Below, in pieces: positions 43,873 through 55,539 of a DNA stretch of 64,000 nt. Source of the stretch: Lepidurus packardi (lineage: Eukaryota; Arthropoda; Branchiopoda; Notostraca; Triopsidae). Below the pieces are notes generated by a model. The model worked only from the letters and a program-made list of their open reading frames with translations. It searched no databases and was not told where the DNA came from. Numbering within the stretch: the stretch's first letter is position 1; the number at the start of each line of letters is the position of its first letter. A program made the position numbers and the translations under genes. The stretch spans positions 12,954,790 to 13,018,789 of the forward strand of contig JAKZAN010000002.1 in assembly GCA_023053545.1 (NCBI GenBank), in the 5' to 3' direction.

Positions 43873-46769
43873 GCAAATTGCAAATTAACTAGGGCGAAAT
43901 TTTGGGAAATGCGATGAACATTAGTTAGCCTTTAAGGTGAGCAACTTTACTGTCGAAAGGTTTTTGGATAATCGGCCGAAATTTGGGCGAAACGGGTGAC
44001 GGCACTTTCCCTATGCATTCCATAAGGGTTACACTCATTTGCGAATTGCGGATTCAATACGGCGAAAATCTAGGAATTTCTTCAGCCGTTTCTTAGCTAC
44101 TAGTGTCCCTAGTTTACTCTCAGGAGGTTTTCAGCAAATCTGCAAAGGTTTTAGCGAAACAGGTGACGCATTATTTTCCCATGCTATTCGTATGGGTAAA
44201 ACACTCATTTGCGAATTGCGGATTCAATATGGCGAAAATCTAGAAATTTCTTCAGCTATTTCTTGGCCACTAGTGTCCCTAGTTTACTCTCAAAAGGGTT
44301 TCAGCAAATCTGCAAAGGTTTTAGCGAAACAGGTGACGCATTCTTTTCCCATGCTATTCGTATGGGTAAAACACTCATTTGCGAATTGCGGATTCAATAT
44401 GGCAAAAATCTAGGAATTTCTTCAGCTATTTCTTAGCTACTAGTGTCCCTAGTTTACTCTCAAAAGGGTTCCAGCAAATCTGCAAAGGTTTTAGCGAAAC
44501 AGGTGACGCATTCTTTCCCATGCTATTCGTATGGGTAAAACACTCATTTGCGAATTGCGGATTCAATATGGCGAAAATCTAGAAATTTCTTCAGCCGTTT
44601 CTTAGCTACTTGTGTCCCTAGTTTACTCTCAGGAGGTTTTCAGCAAATCTGCAAAGGTTTTGGCGAAACAAGTGACGCATTCTTTCCCATGCTATTCGTA
44701 TGGGTAAAACACTGATTTGCGAATTGCGGATTCAATACGGCAAAAATCTAGAAATTTCTTCCGCTATTTCTTAGCTAGTACTCTCCCCTACTGTACTGTC
44801 AAAAGTTTTTCTGAAAATCTGCCAAGACTTTGGTAAAACAGGTGACGCACTTTCCCTTTCCTGTTCGCATAGCGCAAACCCTTTAACTTGCCCAAAAGTT
44901 ACCTAATCTCCAAAATTTACAAACTCCTTCAGACATTTCTTACAAACTGATATCACCTATCTTACTGCCAAACAATTTACCGGAAAACCCTTTGAAATTT
45001 GGGCCAAAACGGTGACGTACTGCACTGTACAATACTTTCGCATTGCTATGGGGATCAAGGCATTCCAAAAGTCCCTTCAAAGGGTACAGTGCATGTCTTA
45101 CCTAATAAGACTAAACAACCATTGTTCTCCACAACTATTACCATCAGGTAACGGTTGGTTCGCATGGTGAAGCCAGAAAGGGAATACTAGCTACCGCCAG
45201 CCGGCCACCTCCCGTTCCGGATTAGCAAGCAAGTAGTCAGTCTGGGTAGACGGCAAAATGTGTGTCAATGTTGTTTGTTGCGTGATTGCTCAACTGTTTC
45301 TTTTTCTAACTTCTTTCTACCTCTCTTTAGTTATATCTTATAGTAGAGGTTAGTGTCTAGGGCTGGCCAGGAGAAAAAAAAAATGGAACCCCAATGTGCA
45401 CTGTCCCCCCAAAAAAACTTTCCCTCTCGCTTCCGGCCGCATGTCAAAACCTTCCACAACCATTATGTGATAACTCTAAACTCACTCAGCTTTTCAAACC
45501 ATGTGAACTCTTGTCTAGAAACCCCTTTTACTTTCTAATCCCATCCCAACTCACAGAACCTCCGGATCAAATGACTCCACTTCCTACCAACTCAACCCAA
45601 CTTAACTTAAAACCTCGCTGAGTCAATACTTAAAATTAACAAATTTAAAATTAACAAATTTAAAATTAACAAATTTAAATTTGCCTTAAAATTAACAAAT
45701 AATCCCATTCAACTACAAGAATACTTATCTTAAAATTAATAAATAAGATAATGGTTCCAGGCATTCCAAAATAACACACAATCCAGCACTACTTTTTTCC
45801 ATTTTTTGCTACACTAAAAAAAAAATAATTAAAATAATTACCTTCAAGTTTCATGCCGACTTCGAGACACTTTTGAAACCGGCAAAAGGGACATCGTTTC
45901 CGTTGGCTCTTGTCAATATGGCAAGAACGATCCGCCACGCAAGTGTACACCTTCTTGTTCTGTACCGTGCGTTTGAAGAACCCTTTGCAGGATTCGCACG
46001 TGAGGAGTCCGTAATGGTACCCCGAGACTTTGTCGCCGCACACCGGACAAAGTTCCTCGATGCCTTCTTTGGTGTCGGGCAGGTCGGGTCCATTGGTGCC
46101 GGCCGAGGCTCCTCCGTTCCCCGGGCGGCGAGCCGTGGCTGTGGCTGCGGCAGACGCGGACAGAGTCCCCGTCAACGCCACGCTCACCCCAACCACGTCC
46201 GCTACACTGCTGTTATTGGACCCGGTCGAACCCGGTGGATTGCTGTCGTACTCCAAGGATCCTGAAGGATACAAACAATAAGAATCCAAGCTGGAAAGGC
46301 CCAACGAGCCCACTGTCACGCCCACTCCCAACAACTGTCCATCGGTGGTATTGCCCATATGTGACGAAGTCAAAGTATTGACTTCACCTCCTCGCCCTCC
46401 CCCTCCTCCGCCCCCTCCACCCGGCATGTTGTTCGAACTGCTGTGCGGATGGCCCAGACTGTACGCGGTGAGCGTGGTCGGACTCGGCGCGGAGGCACTA
46501 CTACCTAACGTAAAGGGACCCACTGAACCGGGACTGGAGGACGCCATCGAAGGGGACGGCGAGTGCACGCCGACCAAGAGTGGCGGGCTCTGAGATCCGA
46601 AGACTCGGAGTGGATCGCTCGGATCCGAATGCGAGTGGGAATGACTGACGTGGTGGTGATGGTGGTGGAGGTTATGGTGACCACTGCGATTGTCCGCGTC
46701 GGCCGGCAAAGGCGGACTCAAACTGAACGCGTTCAATGACGTCACTGCTAGATCCATGTCGGCTAACAT
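33416..46769 (-). CDS. ftz-f1: Nuclear receptor FTZ-F1 (NR5A), main coding exons
   Basis: Minus-strand exons: 46769-45842 (first ATG at 46769; the frame is open 5' of it), 38520-37670, 34908-34650, 33791-33691 and 33562-33416; about 761 aa. Exon 1 has a His-rich run, a Gly run, and the DNA-binding domain [50 protein letters not shown] and LEVGMKLE. Exon 2 opens with the FTZ-F1 box [20 protein letters not shown], which contacts bases 5' of AGGTCA, then a long Ser/Gly/Asn/Thr hinge. The ligand-binding domain spans [50 protein letters not shown], the helix [20 protein letters not shown], and the AF-2 core [11 protein letters not shown]. Known role: monomeric receptor, competence factor for ecdysone responses, moulting and segmentation. 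Introns are large (7.3 and 2.8 kb) and repeat-filled. Confidence 0.96.
33792..34649. other. ftz-f1 intron between the last two-thirds of the LBD exons
   Basis: No extra exon seen. A cluster of TATCGAT words lies at about 34330-34390. Otherwise AT-rich. Confidence 0.5.
34909..37669. other. ftz-f1 intron with pyrimidine-rich stretch and CCGG motif cluster
   Basis: About 35200-35520 is strongly C/T-rich on the plus strand, with repeated TACCC and CCTTC words. Poly(A)/(T) runs lie at 35545-35585 and 35883-35902. From 36681 to 37570 there are six copies of a CCGG-bounded motif. No exon recognised. Confidence 0.5.
36681..37570. repeat. Cluster of six CCGG-bounded 23-24 bp motifs
   Basis: Copies at about 36681-36704, 36868-36891, 37260-37283, 37358-37382, 37458-37480 and 37548-37570. 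All run CCGG(G/A)(C/T)TCGTAG and then (CG/CA)(T/A)ACTCCGG in the same orientation, with the ends forming a CCGGA/TCCGG stem. The last four are spaced about 90-100 bp. Reverse-orientation copies occur at 49553 and in the 56.6-57.8 kb triplication. Confidence 0.85.
39061..39960. repeat. 20-bp AT-rich satellite, about 45 units, in ftz-f1 intron 1
   Basis: The consensus ATTCTAATTAAACTTCTAAG repeats about 45 times in about 900 bp without a single visible length change. Units differ by substitutions only, mainly TTAAAC/TAAAAT and TCTAAG/TCTAAA. Groups of three to five units recur in the same variant order, which points to higher-order duplication. The TTCTAA word occurs twice per unit, 12 and 8 bp apart. 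Confidence 0.95.
40203..40370. other. G/C homopolymer patch with hairpin potential
   Basis: Runs of 6-12 G or C: GCGGGGGGGGAGCGGGAGGG, then C11, then an imperfect palindrome CATATCGGGGGGATCC / CCTCCCCCCGTATG with a stem of about 12 bp, then GGCGGGGGGGAGGG. The G runs could also form quadruplexes. Inside ftz-f1 intron 1, flanked by AT-rich DNA. Confidence 0.7.
41515..42860. repeat. About 175-bp tandem repeat, roughly 7-8 copies
   Basis: The marker word AATGTTTCCT recurs at about 41648, 41822, 41976, 42150, 42330, 42505, 42699 and 42849. Each unit also has GAAAATCCTGCAAAAAATCC, CTCAAAATCTCCAAAAATGC and TTTAATTTCTTGAAAAGACT. Some units have insertions (ACTTATTAAACGAAAATTTA at 42180 and 42535). 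Intronic in ftz-f1. The open frames inside are repeat artefacts. Confidence 0.9.
43900..44900. repeat. 170-bp tandem repeat, five good copies plus degenerate edges
   Basis: GCGAATTGCGGATTCAATA recurs at about 44041, 44211, 44381, 44550 and 44720. Each unit contains GAAATTTCTTCAGC, GTGTCCCTAGTTTACTCTCA, GCAAATCTGCAAAGGTTTT, GCGAAACAGGTGACGCATT and CCATGCTATTCGTATGGGTA. Copies before 44030 and after 44800 are diverged. A related, older array lies at about 55540-56230. The long frames here are artefacts. Confidence 0.92.
45639..45710. repeat. Short AT-rich tandem repeat
   Basis: Three to four copies of a unit of about 15 bp, AACAAATTTAAAATT, just downstream (minus strand) of ftz-f1 exon 1. Confidence 0.7.
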
Positions 46770-49700
46770 AGCCACTTTGGGGTACTTTTGTAAGGTCTTT
46801 AAGTGGCTTCAAACTCCTCAAATAGGACACGGTTTGAACCCCCAATGATCAGAAATCAATGTCTTGCTGTTCGTCCCCTGGGTCAGTTCGTTTTAAGAGA
46901 ACCCTGGCGGTTAAGACAGACCACGTGACATGGTATCAGATCGGGACGCCTATCACTTTATTTGCTGCTTTTGACTCCCAAAGACTCTTTCCCCACGAAG
47001 GTTAAGTAAAACTCCCTTCAAGAGGTATTCAAAGCACAGGTACTTTAGCTTTTCCTTTCTTTCGGGAACTGCGGATCACACGTAACCCGCAACAGTTTGG
47101 AACGCTTGGACTCGGGAGGGGAAAAGCGAAAGTAACCAACCCGCGCAGATCCTAAACCTCAACTCCTGTGGACCCTTTTGGAATCCGAAAGTCCCCAAAA
47201 CTGTTGCGCACTCCACACTGTTAAAGCAATGTAATCCAAATTGTGGGGAGGGATTCCACCGGGCAATACTTTGAGTTTATCCAAGTAACTTATTTTCTAA
47301 AAATCCTTCACTCGGTTTCAGTTTGTAACGTAAAACTCCCAACAGTGAAATCGCGATGGTCGCAATGTTATGTAACTCTCTAACAATGAATTGTTAGCGC
47401 ACTGTGACTGACCCCAGCGGAAGACCAACCGTCACAGTTGTTGCAAACTCCACAGAATCCTGGTATCTGCCACGACCCACTCCTGTTGTAACTGTACTAA
47501 CCCACTCCACGCAATACAAAAACGGCAGTGGGCGGGGCGACTGTTATTTTTACAACAAATTAGCTCGCCGTTTTTTTTTTAAATCACCGTCTGTTCCGAT
47601 AGATCTGTCAGTTTTGAGTTCCCCGGATTTGAGACGAACAGAAAAAGAATCAGATGGTGGGGGTCGCCCCAAACCAACTACTCCGGATCGGTCTTTAGAG
47701 CGACTGAGCGAGCGACCAGGGTGCCCGTGCAGGGGGACCTACGACTGTACCTTACCACACATATTCCTCGGGGTTTTTCGCTGGCTAAAACGTAGCACCG
47801 TGTAGTGGATCTACAACAGGGGACCTGCCCACCTTCACAGCCTGTGTGCCTGTATGCCTTTACCTCGCCTCACCTGAGCCAAGACAAGGAGGTGGGTTGG
47901 TGGCGGGGGGAGGGGAAGGAAAGAACACAAAAAAAGGACGGGAGGGAGGGATCGAAGGTGGTACCGTCTGTGCATAACACCTTGGCTTGCAATCAGTGAA
48001 AGTGGACTCCACACTGGCGGCCTACTTTCTGCTCCATGCTGTAGACTGTATGGAACGTTTTTCCCAACACTGAAAATATGTCCCTCCCCCTTTTTTTCGC
48101 AGTAGCCTGCCCGTTGGACACTGTAAGGGACGTCAACAATGAAAACTTGGCCAGGCGAACACGAAGTACGAACTTGGGAACGAAGTACGAACCGGGGGTT
48201 TAAGGGGATTTGAAACGCGTTAGACTTAAATGGACACGGGTTTAGGGCGACTGCGACTGAGAGCGAGAGTGGAGTTGGCCTGTCGAGATGATGGCGACAG
48301 AAAACGAACGAAAACGAGGCAAAAGAGGGGCAAACCCGGGGGGAGGGTTGGGAAGGGTAACCTACTGACCTACTTGAGTACTGGGACGTGGGACGCGCAC
48401 AGCACACGCTTCACCTCCTCCTTTTCCTCCTCCTTCTCCGCCTACCCGCCACACGCGGTACTACAAGCTCAAGCCACGCCTCCCTAGCGTCTTTCCCGCC
48501 TTCCTGGCCCCGCTTGGCAACGTGGGCCAGGTGTAAAAAACCTCTTGTTTTAGCATACTACAGGAGTAACAAGGGCATTTTCCCGAATGTTTACACGCCA
48601 TTACACTGAATTTAATTTAGTACAATTAGACTCTGTTACTATTGCAGGCAAATGATGATTAGTCGTTGTAAACGTTTTATTGCTCCATTTTTGGATTTTT
48701 TTTTATTTTTTTTTTCGTTTTTTTCCCCCTTAAAAATTCCAATAATTTTTCATGAATGTTTAGGGAATTTTTAGACCGTATAGAATTACGTAGATAATTA
48801 TTAGTATATTTATATAATATTATTTAGTTTGAATAGATATTTTTTGTAATTTTATTAAATTAGTTCTGAATTTTATAAGTTGCTTAACGACTTTTTTAGG
48901 GAATTTTCATTGAATTAGACTCGATCGTCGGGTGTCTCGTTTAATGAATTCTCTTCCAACTCAATTTGGAGAGAAAGGGGGTAAAAGAAGGCGAAAACTT
49001 CTTAGAAAAGTGTCGTAACGTTGAAGCAGTCGAGAAATAGGGATAGAAATAATGCATCTGGGGGATTCTTGGCTAATTAGTTGCAATAAGGGACCCAAAG
49101 CTATGCAGAATTCAAACCCTTGAGAGATTTTAAAATGAAACACGAATAAAAAGAAGAAAAAGTGAAAAAGAAAAAAAGAAGGGATTATTAATATATTATC
49201 CCAACGTAATATTCTTAGAAATTTTTGAATGCTTATTTCCTAATAATGCATTGCATTGGTTATGACTGGTTCTCTAAACAAGGCGGAGCTTGTTTGCAAT
49301 GCAGAAAAAAATGAACAAATTCTACGCCACATTCTAATAAATAATGCGAAAGGAAATAAAGATTAGAACACCCGCCAACGAAATAACGCGAAAGAAAAGA
49401 CTTTTTCTCTCGGAATGACTTGGCCGGTGAAGCAGCTTCGAGACAGGCCGGAGCCAAGCTACCAAACCCGGCCAGGTTTCCCTCTCCACTCGCTTCACCC
49501 ATAACAGCCCCCACTTGTTCGCTGTTAAACACAACATTCCTAGCGAGGCAAGCCGGAGTAACGCTACAAGTCCGGCCTGGCCCCAGTTGGTTTCACGGCA
49601 TTCCCTTTTCTTCGGAAGGGTTATTTCTATGGATTCCATTAATAAAAAGGAAAGTGATAGATAAAAAAGGTAAACTTACCTAAAAAAATCCTACCCTAAG

Positions 49701-51600
49701 GATCTTCTTTTTACCTTCTTTCTCCTATCGAAAGGGGTTTTTTTTCAGATCTCTATCTCTTCTTCTCTTCTATTTCTTCTGTCTATTTCCACTTCTCTCA
49801 CTTTCCCATTTCTTATTTATGCATCTCATTCTCTTTTTCCATACCTTCCATTCTGATTCTATTAACGAAAGGAAAAGTCCCTTCCCTCCCATTGGGTTAT
49901 AATAGCCCACCTTTTGCTCTCTGAAAAACTGTGCCACCGCCCACTTGCCTCTTTCCTTTTGGGGGTTTCTTCTTTCCCATTAGACAATCGAACGAACGTT
50001 GTCCGGGAGGCGCGCTGGGAGCTGGCCGGGAATGTACAACAGAAGGACCCCCCGAGGAACATAAAAGGGAGAGTGGGAAAAAAGATCATAAAAAAAGTTA
50101 CGCGTTTTTGATGCAAGCTAGTCTTTTTTGGGTGGCACTAAATAGGGACTCTTTCACTTTCCAAGACATGCCCGGTACCCCATTGCCACACTGACCCCAA
50201 TACCCAGTGCACTAGACCTACTTTCCATTTCGTTTTCGTTTTTTATAAGCAGCATCGGTTTTTTCGAGACCAGACCAAATTACCATACTGTTTTGGAAAA
50301 AAATTCAAAATAACGAGCATTAACCAAGAATTTCGGCACCATTTAACCCTGCTCTACAAGCCTCAATAGGGCCAATAGCGCTTAGAAGTCAGGATCATTG
50401 AATAGGATCGAAACCAAGAACAATTTTCCCGAATTGATCGAAGATAGTTCATTTTGATAATTATTAACTTTTTAGCGTTTAAGTTCCAGAATGATTTAGG
50501 AAAGATCTAAAGGAAAATGTAGGAGAAAAATGTCGTTTTAATAAGAGACCGAAATCATTGAAATCGCATAACTGGTTGATTTTTGGACGATTTTTACGAG
50601 CTGGAGCAAGCTTGGCCGCGCGAGGTCTAGCCGTAACCGGCGTTCCGGCGGTGAGAGTCGGCTTGCCCCAGCGAGCGCACGGCTAGCTGCCTACTAGCCG
50701 GGGTGACGTCAACAGATGGCTACCATTCAACTTAAAAATCCACTCATTGCGTTAAAACAGATTGTTATAGCCAAACTGAAGCTCCTTTTCATGACGGTTT
50801 TCACTTTTATTGCTAAAGCGTTTTTTAAGCCAAAACTAGACAGAAAACTAAACAAAACCCAAAAATTACGCAAAAACTAGGACTTCCCATGCCCTTTACT
50901 TCGAAAGGGGCGTGGACCATCACTCTTTAGTGGATAACTCAATTAGTTTTCCAGCTAAACATGGCGAGTTTGATGTTAAAGTGGCTGGTCTGACCTCCGC
51001 TATAACGCGGAAATTTTAAGGAATTTAAAGAATGATTTATAACGAAATTTTCCCCAAATCCCTCACTTTTCTCTCGTTTTTTTTTCAGTAATTTAAAAAG
51101 AAATTCATGACGCAGCAATAACGCAACGTTAGTCAGACATCCCTAGACATAAAACCCCAAAGAAATCTCTGTGGTTTCCCTATTCCTTTCAACTGTGGCT
51201 GCGTCTAGACATCTCGCATAAACGCGAAATCGAGACAAAACTTCGCATTGTCCACAATGGACAGAATGCGAAAGCGCACATAAGGAAACCGTGTTTGACC
51301 CAGGTCCCAGGTCACCTTCAGCGCTTCCAAAGTGATGGAAAGGCTTAACTCGCCACTTTCGCACTAATGCGCAACTTTCAATCTCGTTTTACTTCATTAA
51401 TACAGAACATTTAAAAAAAAAAGAAAAGAAAAAAGCAAGGTCAAAACTAAAGCTCTCGACACTTCCCCACTCTCCTTTTCTATTAGTACTGTACTGTCCT
51501 CTTGTGTTCCCTTCTCTCTCTCTTTCCTTTCATCAATTAGCACACTAAATGACCTTGCTTACGTACCTTATTCCCCCCACCCTTATTTCCATTTTGGTCA
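46770..51600. other. ftz-f1 5' region or first intron, no exon seen
   Basis: Contains pyrimidine-rich and CT-rich stretches (49690-49830), a G-rich stretch (47890-47950), a GC-richer part around 50600-50710, one CCGG-bounded motif (49553-49575) and TAGGTC-type words at about 48367 and 50213. Open frames at 47404-48609 on both strands overlap each other and show no domain. Probably the regulatory region of the shorter ftz-f1 isoform. Confidence 0.4.
49553..49575. repeat. Single CCGG-bounded motif copy
   Basis: CCGGAGTAACGCTAC and AAGTCCGG, the reverse orientation of the 36.7-37.6 kb cluster and identical to the core of the 56.6-57.8 kb copies. Confidence 0.8.
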
Positions 51601-51629
51601 ACATCGTTACACCAAAAAAAAAGGGATTC

Positions 51630-51850
51630 TTTTTTTTTCTAATTCTATTTCTATTAATTCTACTAATTTTATTTCTATTTAATTAATACTAATTATTATT
51701 AAATAGAAATATTAATATTAAATAGAAATATTTCATATTTCTATTTATTAATAATTATTTAATATTAAATAGAAATATTTAATATTTCTATTTAATTAAT
51801 ACTAATAATTTCGATTTAATTCTACTATTTAATTTCTACTAATTCTATTT
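51630..51850. repeat. AT-only nested inverted repeats
   Basis: Words AAATAGAAATATT and AATATTTCTATTT alternate. The core near 51763-51795 is an almost perfect palindrome of about 31 bp, and TCTATTTAATTAATACTAAT flanks occur on both sides. Likely cruciform-prone. Confidence 0.75.
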
Positions 51851-52274
51851 TGTTAGAAAAAAAAACTTTCCTATTGAAGGAAAAAAAGAATCGTGACACC
51901 TCACTTCAATGAAGAGTTACTTTAATAAATCTAACAAAAATTCAAATTAATTAAAATTAATTAAAAAATTCCATAATAAAAATAGAATCAATCTTCGACA
52001 TTCAATCAATATTCAAGAGAAGAATTGAGGTTGGACCTGTTTTGGGGGGAAGTAATGTTAAGTAATGGTGCAGAGTTAAGTATAGGTTTAAGCAAATTAA
52101 GTTAAGTAAGATGAGGTAAACATAATTGTCCAGAATCTCAAAGGAAAATGAAACTGGGTTTGGTTGAATTGACTTGGCATTTTGATAAGCTTTTTGTATT
52201 CTTAATCATCACATGACGCAGGCGCCCCCCCCCCCCCCCCAGAAGACTTTTTTTTAGGATATAACTGCGCGCCT

Positions 52275-52304
52275 TGACCTACTAACACGCTGCACTAGAC
52301 CTAC
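52275..52304 (-). promoter_or_regulatory. 30-bp element with two TAGGTC half-sites, copy A
   Basis: On the minus strand: GTAGGTCTAGTGCAGCGTGT followed by TAGTAGGTCA. It differs by one base from copy B at 55030-55059, which lies in the opposite orientation 2.75 kb away. The half-site resembles the AGGTCA core of nuclear receptors. Confidence 0.5.
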
Positions 52305-52530
52305 ATTGCTGTCATAAAAACCGCGATAAAACTTGCAATCTCAATTAGGTCACGTGCGACGTTCAACACGCGCAATAAATGAGAAAAATTTAAAAAAAAA
52401 AAAAAGAAAAAGAAAACAATGGGTTTTAGGACCCGTACACGGCCTTCACTTTCGCTTTCTATTTCCGTCAAAATGATGAAAAGAAAACGACAGATGATGA
52501 GTGTGAAGAATTTGCAATTCGGAGATCGAA

Positions 52531-52611
52531 GGAAAAGGATTTCGAATCGATTCTGTAGGAAAAGGATTTTGAATCGATTCTGTAGGAAAAGGATTTTGAA
52601 TCGATTCTGAA
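52531..52611 (+). repeat. 27-bp tandem repeat, three copies
   Basis: Unit GGAAAAGGATTTTGAATCG followed by ATTCTGTA. Copies start at 52531, 52558 and 52585. They produce a spurious RKRILNRFC peptide repeat. Confidence 0.9.
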
Positions 52612-52619
52612 TCGGAAAC

Positions 52620-53790
52620 GGGTGAATTTGGGCATTGAAATTAGTTTTCTACGCGATCTTAAAGGCGATAATAGATGATTCTAACACGATTCGACACGAT
52701 TCTTAGGGGTGTTAAACGATTCTTAGGGTTCTAAACGATTCGTAGCAGAATCTCAAAGGGATTCTGAAGGGATTAGAACTTTGATTAACAGATTTTTTGT
52801 AGAAGAATGACTCTGAGGTGATCCTAAGAAGATTCTAGAGTGTTCTAAGCGTGTTCTCAAGCGATTCAGACAAGATTCATGAGCGATTCTTGGAGCAAAG
52901 TCCAAAGGGTTTAAGGATTCTTAACTTGATTCTCAGGTGATCATAGAACCATTATAAGAATCGATTTTAATATAGTTTAGAGTGATTTTAAGATGATTCT
53001 TAGGATTCTGACACGATTCTTAAGGTTCTAAACGATTCGTAGCAGAATCTCAAAGTGATTCTGAAGGGATTAGAAGTTTGATTAACAGATTTTTTGTAGA
53101 AGAATCACTCTGAGGTGATCCTAAGAAGATTCTAGAGTGTTCTAAGCGTATTCTCAAGCGATTCAGGCAAGATTCATGAGCGATTCTTGGAGCAAAGTCC
53201 AAAGGATATAATGATTCTTAACTTGATTCTCAGATGATCATAGAACCATTACAAGAATCGATTTTAATATAGTTTACAGTGATTTTAAGATGATTCTTAG
53301 GATTCTGACACGATTTTCAATCGAATTTAAAGGATTCTAAGCAGAATTTCAAAAGTGATTCTGATGATCCTGAAACTGTTATCCAAATTCTTTAAAATAA
53401 TGACTCTGACGTGATCCTAAGAAGATTCAGAAGATTAAGAAGAATGTTCTAAGCTTAAACTCAAGCGATTCAGACAAGATTCAAAACGATTCTTTGTGCA
53501 AGCCTGAAAGATAGAACGATTCTTAAGTTGACCTAGAACCATCGCTAAATCCATTCTAATATAGGTTTGATTGACTTTAGAGTGATTCTTAAATGATTCT
53601 CGAGTAATTTTTAGATGATTCGAAAGTTAACTCTCCAAATTGTTCGCAAGTGTCTGAAAAGCACTACGATTCTCCACGATTCTTACCATTGGTCCTCAAC
53701 CGATCCTAGAACCCTTACCCGATCGATCCCAATACAGTTTCGGACTAATTCTAAAACGATTCTCAAGTGATTCCAATGATTCCAACATCC
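52620..53790. repeat. About 297-bp GATTC-rich tandem repeat, 3-4 copies
   Basis: The marker CGTAGCAGAATCTCAAA recurs at 52741 and 53038, with a diverged third copy near 53340 (AAGCAGAATTTCAAA). Within each unit GATTC occurs about every 10-25 bp (CGATTCTTA, AAGATTCTAG, AGCGATTCAG), so a short GATTC-type word seems to have been the founder. Confidence 0.85.
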
Positions 53791-54534
53791 GTTTTTCCCA
53801 TCCGTCTTAAAAGAAAAACGTCAACAAATACAGTCGTTTACTTAAGAATCGATTGAATAATCGTTTACTTCGAATCGTAATTTAAGTATCGATTTTACAG
53901 CATTCGATTCGATTCTTACATCCCCGAACTTTATTCGCTCAAAAATACCGAAAAAGACAACCAAGTTGACGTCCCTACAGCTGTAATTGTTATATAGCTT
54001 CTAAAAAATCATTGTTGCGAAGACGGATTTGAACGTCAGTTCGTCGCGAAACCCATGTATCATCATTACCCAACTAATTCAGTCCACAGTAGCTCTACGG
54101 GACCCACAACAGCCTTGAAATGATTCTCTTCCATGACGTCACAGTAGCGTTCCTTGCTGCGCTCCTAGAACACTTACCGACACTTCCAACCGCCCTTAAA
54201 GAAAACATGTTTCAAACCGTATTCAAACGCCATAAGTTGACGCTATGACGTCACGACATGGTCACTACCCTAACAGCTGACTTTGAATCCCGCAAATCCT
54301 CCCGTAAACCGCCACAAAAATAGCCAACTTTCTAACCCTACCACATCGTTCAAATAATTCCTAAAAAAACTGCTCAACGAGACTGTTCTAAAACAAAAAA
54401 AAAAAGCCGAAAGAGTATCCAGTTTCCAACGCGCACCAAAACGCAGTCTACCATAACGAGTGTCCTTAATTTGTTCTCTAATAAACTCTTTTCCAAGTCA
54501 CACAGTTCTAAGGTATCCTTAAAGTGAAAGTTTC

Positions 54535-54815
54535 CCTTCCAATCCTTGTATTACCCATGTATTGACCCTAAATCTCACTTCCAATCCTTGTATTACCCAT
54601 GTATTGAATGTATTGAGCCTAAATCTCACTTCCAATCCTTGTATTACCCATGTATTGAATGTATTGACCCTAAATCTCACTTCCAATCCTTGTATTACCC
54701 ATGTATTGAATGTATTGAGCCTAAATCTCACTTCCAATCCTTGTATTACCCATGTATTGACCCTAAATCTCACTTCCAATCCTTGTATTACCGATGTATT
54801 GACCCTAAATCTCAA
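54535..54815. repeat. 42/54-bp tandem repeat, six copies
   Basis: Unit CACTTCCAATCCTTGTATTA, CCCATGTATTGA, CCCTAAATCT. Some units carry an extra 12 bp ATGTATTGAATG-type insert, giving 54 bp. Both lengths are multiples of 3, so open frames appear on both strands. Not coding. Confidence 0.92.
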
Positions 54816-55029
54816 TCCATTGATTGAAACGTTCCAATTACGTAACTGGTAAACGTTAATTACGACGTAACTTGTAAACGACCCAAAAAGGCCCCTGTTT
54901 GCATCATGTATTACAATCCGAAAATTCCATTGTAGGATTACGGAATGCTTATCGAAGAGACGTGACGCGTGACGTCAGAACATGGTGTAAGCGTTTTTAT
55001 AATCAAGAGTGAGCGAGCGAGAAAAAAAA

Positions 55030-55059
55030 GTAGGTCTAGTGCAGCGTGTCAGTAGGTCA
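55030..55059 (+). promoter_or_regulatory. 30-bp element with two TAGGTC half-sites, copy B
   Basis: GTAGGTCTAGTGCAGCGTGT then CAGTAGGTCA: direct TAGGTC half-sites 20 bp apart. Near-identical to copy A at 52275-52304 but inverted. It follows a GAGCGAGCGAGAAAA stretch that looks promoter-like. Confidence 0.5.
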
Positions 55060-55539
55060 GTGAGTTGTTTTAAGACTCGCTAACCTAAAAAGCCAACTTG
55101 GTTTTTGGAAAAGCAAAAGTGACGGACGGAAAACTTTCGCTTCTGGGCCCTCTTTTTTCATTTTCCTTCAGCCAAAAAGGGCGAGCGCACGTTTAACCCA
55201 TAATTGGAAGCATGCCAATACGAATCCAGGCCACTGGCTATGACGACTGGTTCCATCTAGTGCGCTATTATTTTTTGGTATTTTTATGACGCTTTTTATT
55301 TCTTCGAAAGTGTTCATACAGTTTCTGAATCACCGCAACACGCACAGAAGCTCTATTAAAAACTCGCGTGTCGTTGCCATGTACGGTACATCATCCCGTA
55401 CACGTTCCCCGAGCGGACAAGCATGTTTTGTATGTACACGAACGCGCAGAAATCTGGACTCACTAACCTTCCAATTTTGCCCTAAACTTTCATCAACGGG
55501 CAAACAATTCATCAACGCAGAGAATTCAACGCTAGAACG

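Noticed and set aside
44039..44582. Repeated-peptide open frames of 124, 75 and 67 codons
   Set aside because: Pure consequences of the 170-bp tandem repeat. Frames shift between units and no domain is present.
45851..46593. Other-frame open stretches across the ftz-f1 DNA-binding-domain exon
   Set aside because: Shadows of the Gly/Ser/His-rich ftz-f1 exon. None has a domain.
47404..48609. Several 60-190 codon frames upstream of ftz-f1
   Set aside because: They overlap on both strands, lack domains and show no splice-consistent extension. Most likely regulatory DNA with biased composition.
54519..54852. Periodic peptides in three registers on both strands
   Set aside because: The 42/54-bp repeat is a multiple of three and stop-free by chance. 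The same peptide periodicity appears on both strands.
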